The notes under the pieces: model-generated
The model's input: the letters and a program-made list of their open reading frames with translations, nothing else
What the model was told of the DNA's origin: nothing
Database searches by the model: none
Program-made: the position numbers and the translations under genes
Source: an uncultured Prevotella sp.
GTDB taxonomy: Bacteria > Bacteroidota > Bacteroidia > Bacteroidales > Bacteroidaceae
DNA length: 32,886 bases
NCBI GenBank assembly: GCA_905233425.1
Contig: CAJOEC010000041.1
Span: 1 to 32,886, forward strand
Direction: 5' to 3'
Shown here: positions 32,356 through 32,886 of the stretch, one piece after another
Layout of the letters: every line of letters begins with the position of its first letter
How positions within the stretch are numbered: the stretch's first letter is position 1

Positions 32356-32448
32356 AAAAAGTTCGCGCCGGGCGGACTGTCAGTTCGCGCCGTGCGAACT
32401 CCCAGTCCGCCCGGCGCGAACTCAGAGTCCGCACGGCGCGAACTTTTT
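32356..32448. repeat. Four-unit AGTTCGC palindrome
   Basis: Four 20-mer units (AGTTCGCGCCGGGCGGACT, AGTTCGCGCCGTGCGAACT and their complements) are arranged as a nested palindrome flanked by AAAAAGTTCGC and GCGAACTTTTT. They are the same family as 20571-20640. This is in the 698-bp gene-free end of the window. Confidence 0.92.
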
Positions 32449-32492
32449 GAGGCTCCCAAGCCGTTTCAAAGAGGGGCGCCGGGCAGGTATAT

Positions 32493-32606
32493 GACACCCT
32501 CGCGTAGGGACGCGATGCATCGCGTCCGTACAAATGCTCCATTGTCACTGACACCCTCGCGTAGGGACGCGATGCATCGCGTCCGTTCAAATGCTTCATT
32601 ATCACT
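32493..32606. repeat. 57-bp tandem repeat with perfect 20-bp palindrome
   Basis: Two units start at 32493 and 32550 (57-bp period, a few substitutions). Each contains the palindrome GGACGCGATGCATCGCGTCC, at 32508-32527 and 32565-32584. Confidence 0.95.
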
Positions 32607-32641
32607 TAATTATTATATAATAGATAAAAAAAGTAAAAAAA

Positions 32642-32673
32642 TTTGGAGTTCTCATGCAAAAATCCTATTTTTG
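32642..32673 (+). promoter_or_regulatory. Promoter pointing out of the window
   Basis: The -33 box TTTG is at 32642-32645 and the -7 box TATTTTTG at 32666-32673, with 20-base spacing. It is presumably for a gene starting at or beyond 32807. Confidence 0.75.
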
Positions 32674-32806
32674 CGGGTTGAAACAAACCATATTTAAATT
32701 GTGCCAAATTGATAGAAACATGATTATAACAGCAAGAGATTTCAAGAAGGAACAATAACTACTTTTTAACTAAACCTAATTATTAACTTATACAACTTTC
32801 GCAAGT

Positions 32807-32886
32807 ATGAAAACAAAGCGCAGCAGCGGCCTGAAAGGCCAACAAGCAGTCAGCCCAGGGCAACGCCCTGGGTATGGTGACAGGGT
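32807..32886 (+). other. Open frame running into a palindromic repeat at the window edge
   Basis: From ATG at 32807 the frame reads MKTKRSSGLKGQQAVSPGQR and stays open to the last base. From about 32828 the DNA is nearly identical to the reverse complement of 15768-15817, part of the repeat element before the DUF3109 gene. It is either a gene whose start includes the repeat or simply the repeat itself; the window end prevents a decision. Confidence 0.45.

Noticed and set aside
32189..32605. N-terminal extension of the beta-barrel protein through the repeats
   Set aside because: It would place a signal peptide in the middle of the protein, and it lies upstream of a good promoter.
32720..32758. 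12-codon ORF MIITARDFKKEQ downstream of the last promoter, as a leader peptide or truncated Phd-like antitoxin
   Set aside because: No terminator hairpin or codon bias follows, and the resemblance to antitoxin N-termini is too short to support a call.

Overview
The window looks like a chromosomal segment of a Bacteroidota bacterium, most likely of the Prevotella group. Three things point there. Many genes are preceded by the Bacteroidota promoter form (TTTG, about 20 bases, then TAnnTTTG). The gene content is typical: a rimP-nusA-infB cluster, BspA-like LRR_5 surface proteins with a dockerin-like tail, a DAHP synthase/chorismate mutase fusion, a DUF3109 protein and a YhcG/DUF1016 nuclease relic. 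Intergenic DNA is full of palindromic repeats. No rRNA, tRNA, CRISPR array or intact transposon was recognised.

Layout. 1-6.2 kb, minus strand: a secreted histidine phosphatase, a broken DUF1016 nuclease gene, a fused ADP-forming acyl-CoA synthetase and a DUF234-type AAA ATPase. 6.4-11.5 kb, plus strand: rimP-nusA-infB, with promoter and terminator. 11.5-15.5 kb: two adjacent secreted LRR_5 proteins. 15.5-20.5 kb: a repeat element, a DUF3109 protein, a heptanucleotide array, and then an aromatic amino acid operon (aminotransferase, DAHP synthase/chorismate mutase, prephenate dehydrogenase). 20.5-23.3 kb: repeat-rich spacer, an Rpn-type nuclease and a TrpB-like enzyme. 23.3-25.7 kb, minus strand: a pair made of a coenzyme F420 hydrogenase beta-like ferredoxin protein and a polysaccharide pyruvyl transferase. 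25.9-28.5 kb, plus strand: inositol-3-phosphate synthase overlapping an MFS transporter. 28.7-32.2 kb, minus strand: outer-membrane beta-barrel protein, GH2 glycosidase and coiled-coil protein. The last 700 bases are repeats plus a promoter pointing out of the window.

Two observations stand out. First, the aromatic operon has a complete-looking leader-peptide attenuator: a promoter, a 17-codon ORF encoding MTHSATYFYGYYFYFAA (five Tyr, three Phe), an antiterminator segment, and an intrinsic terminator that ends 20 bases before the first gene. This implies control by charged tRNA-Tyr and tRNA-Phe. Second, the short repeats and palindromes that fill the spacers also sit in frame inside at least seven protein genes: acyl-CoA synthetase, pyruvyl transferase, F420 beta-like protein, inositol phosphate synthase, MFS transporter, GH2 and probably IF-2. 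They add peptide segments at points that look like linkers or surface loops. The 7-bp repeat is stop-free in all three frames of one strand only, and it lies in genes only in that orientation.

Functions are assigned by recognising motifs and families in the translations; no database search was run.
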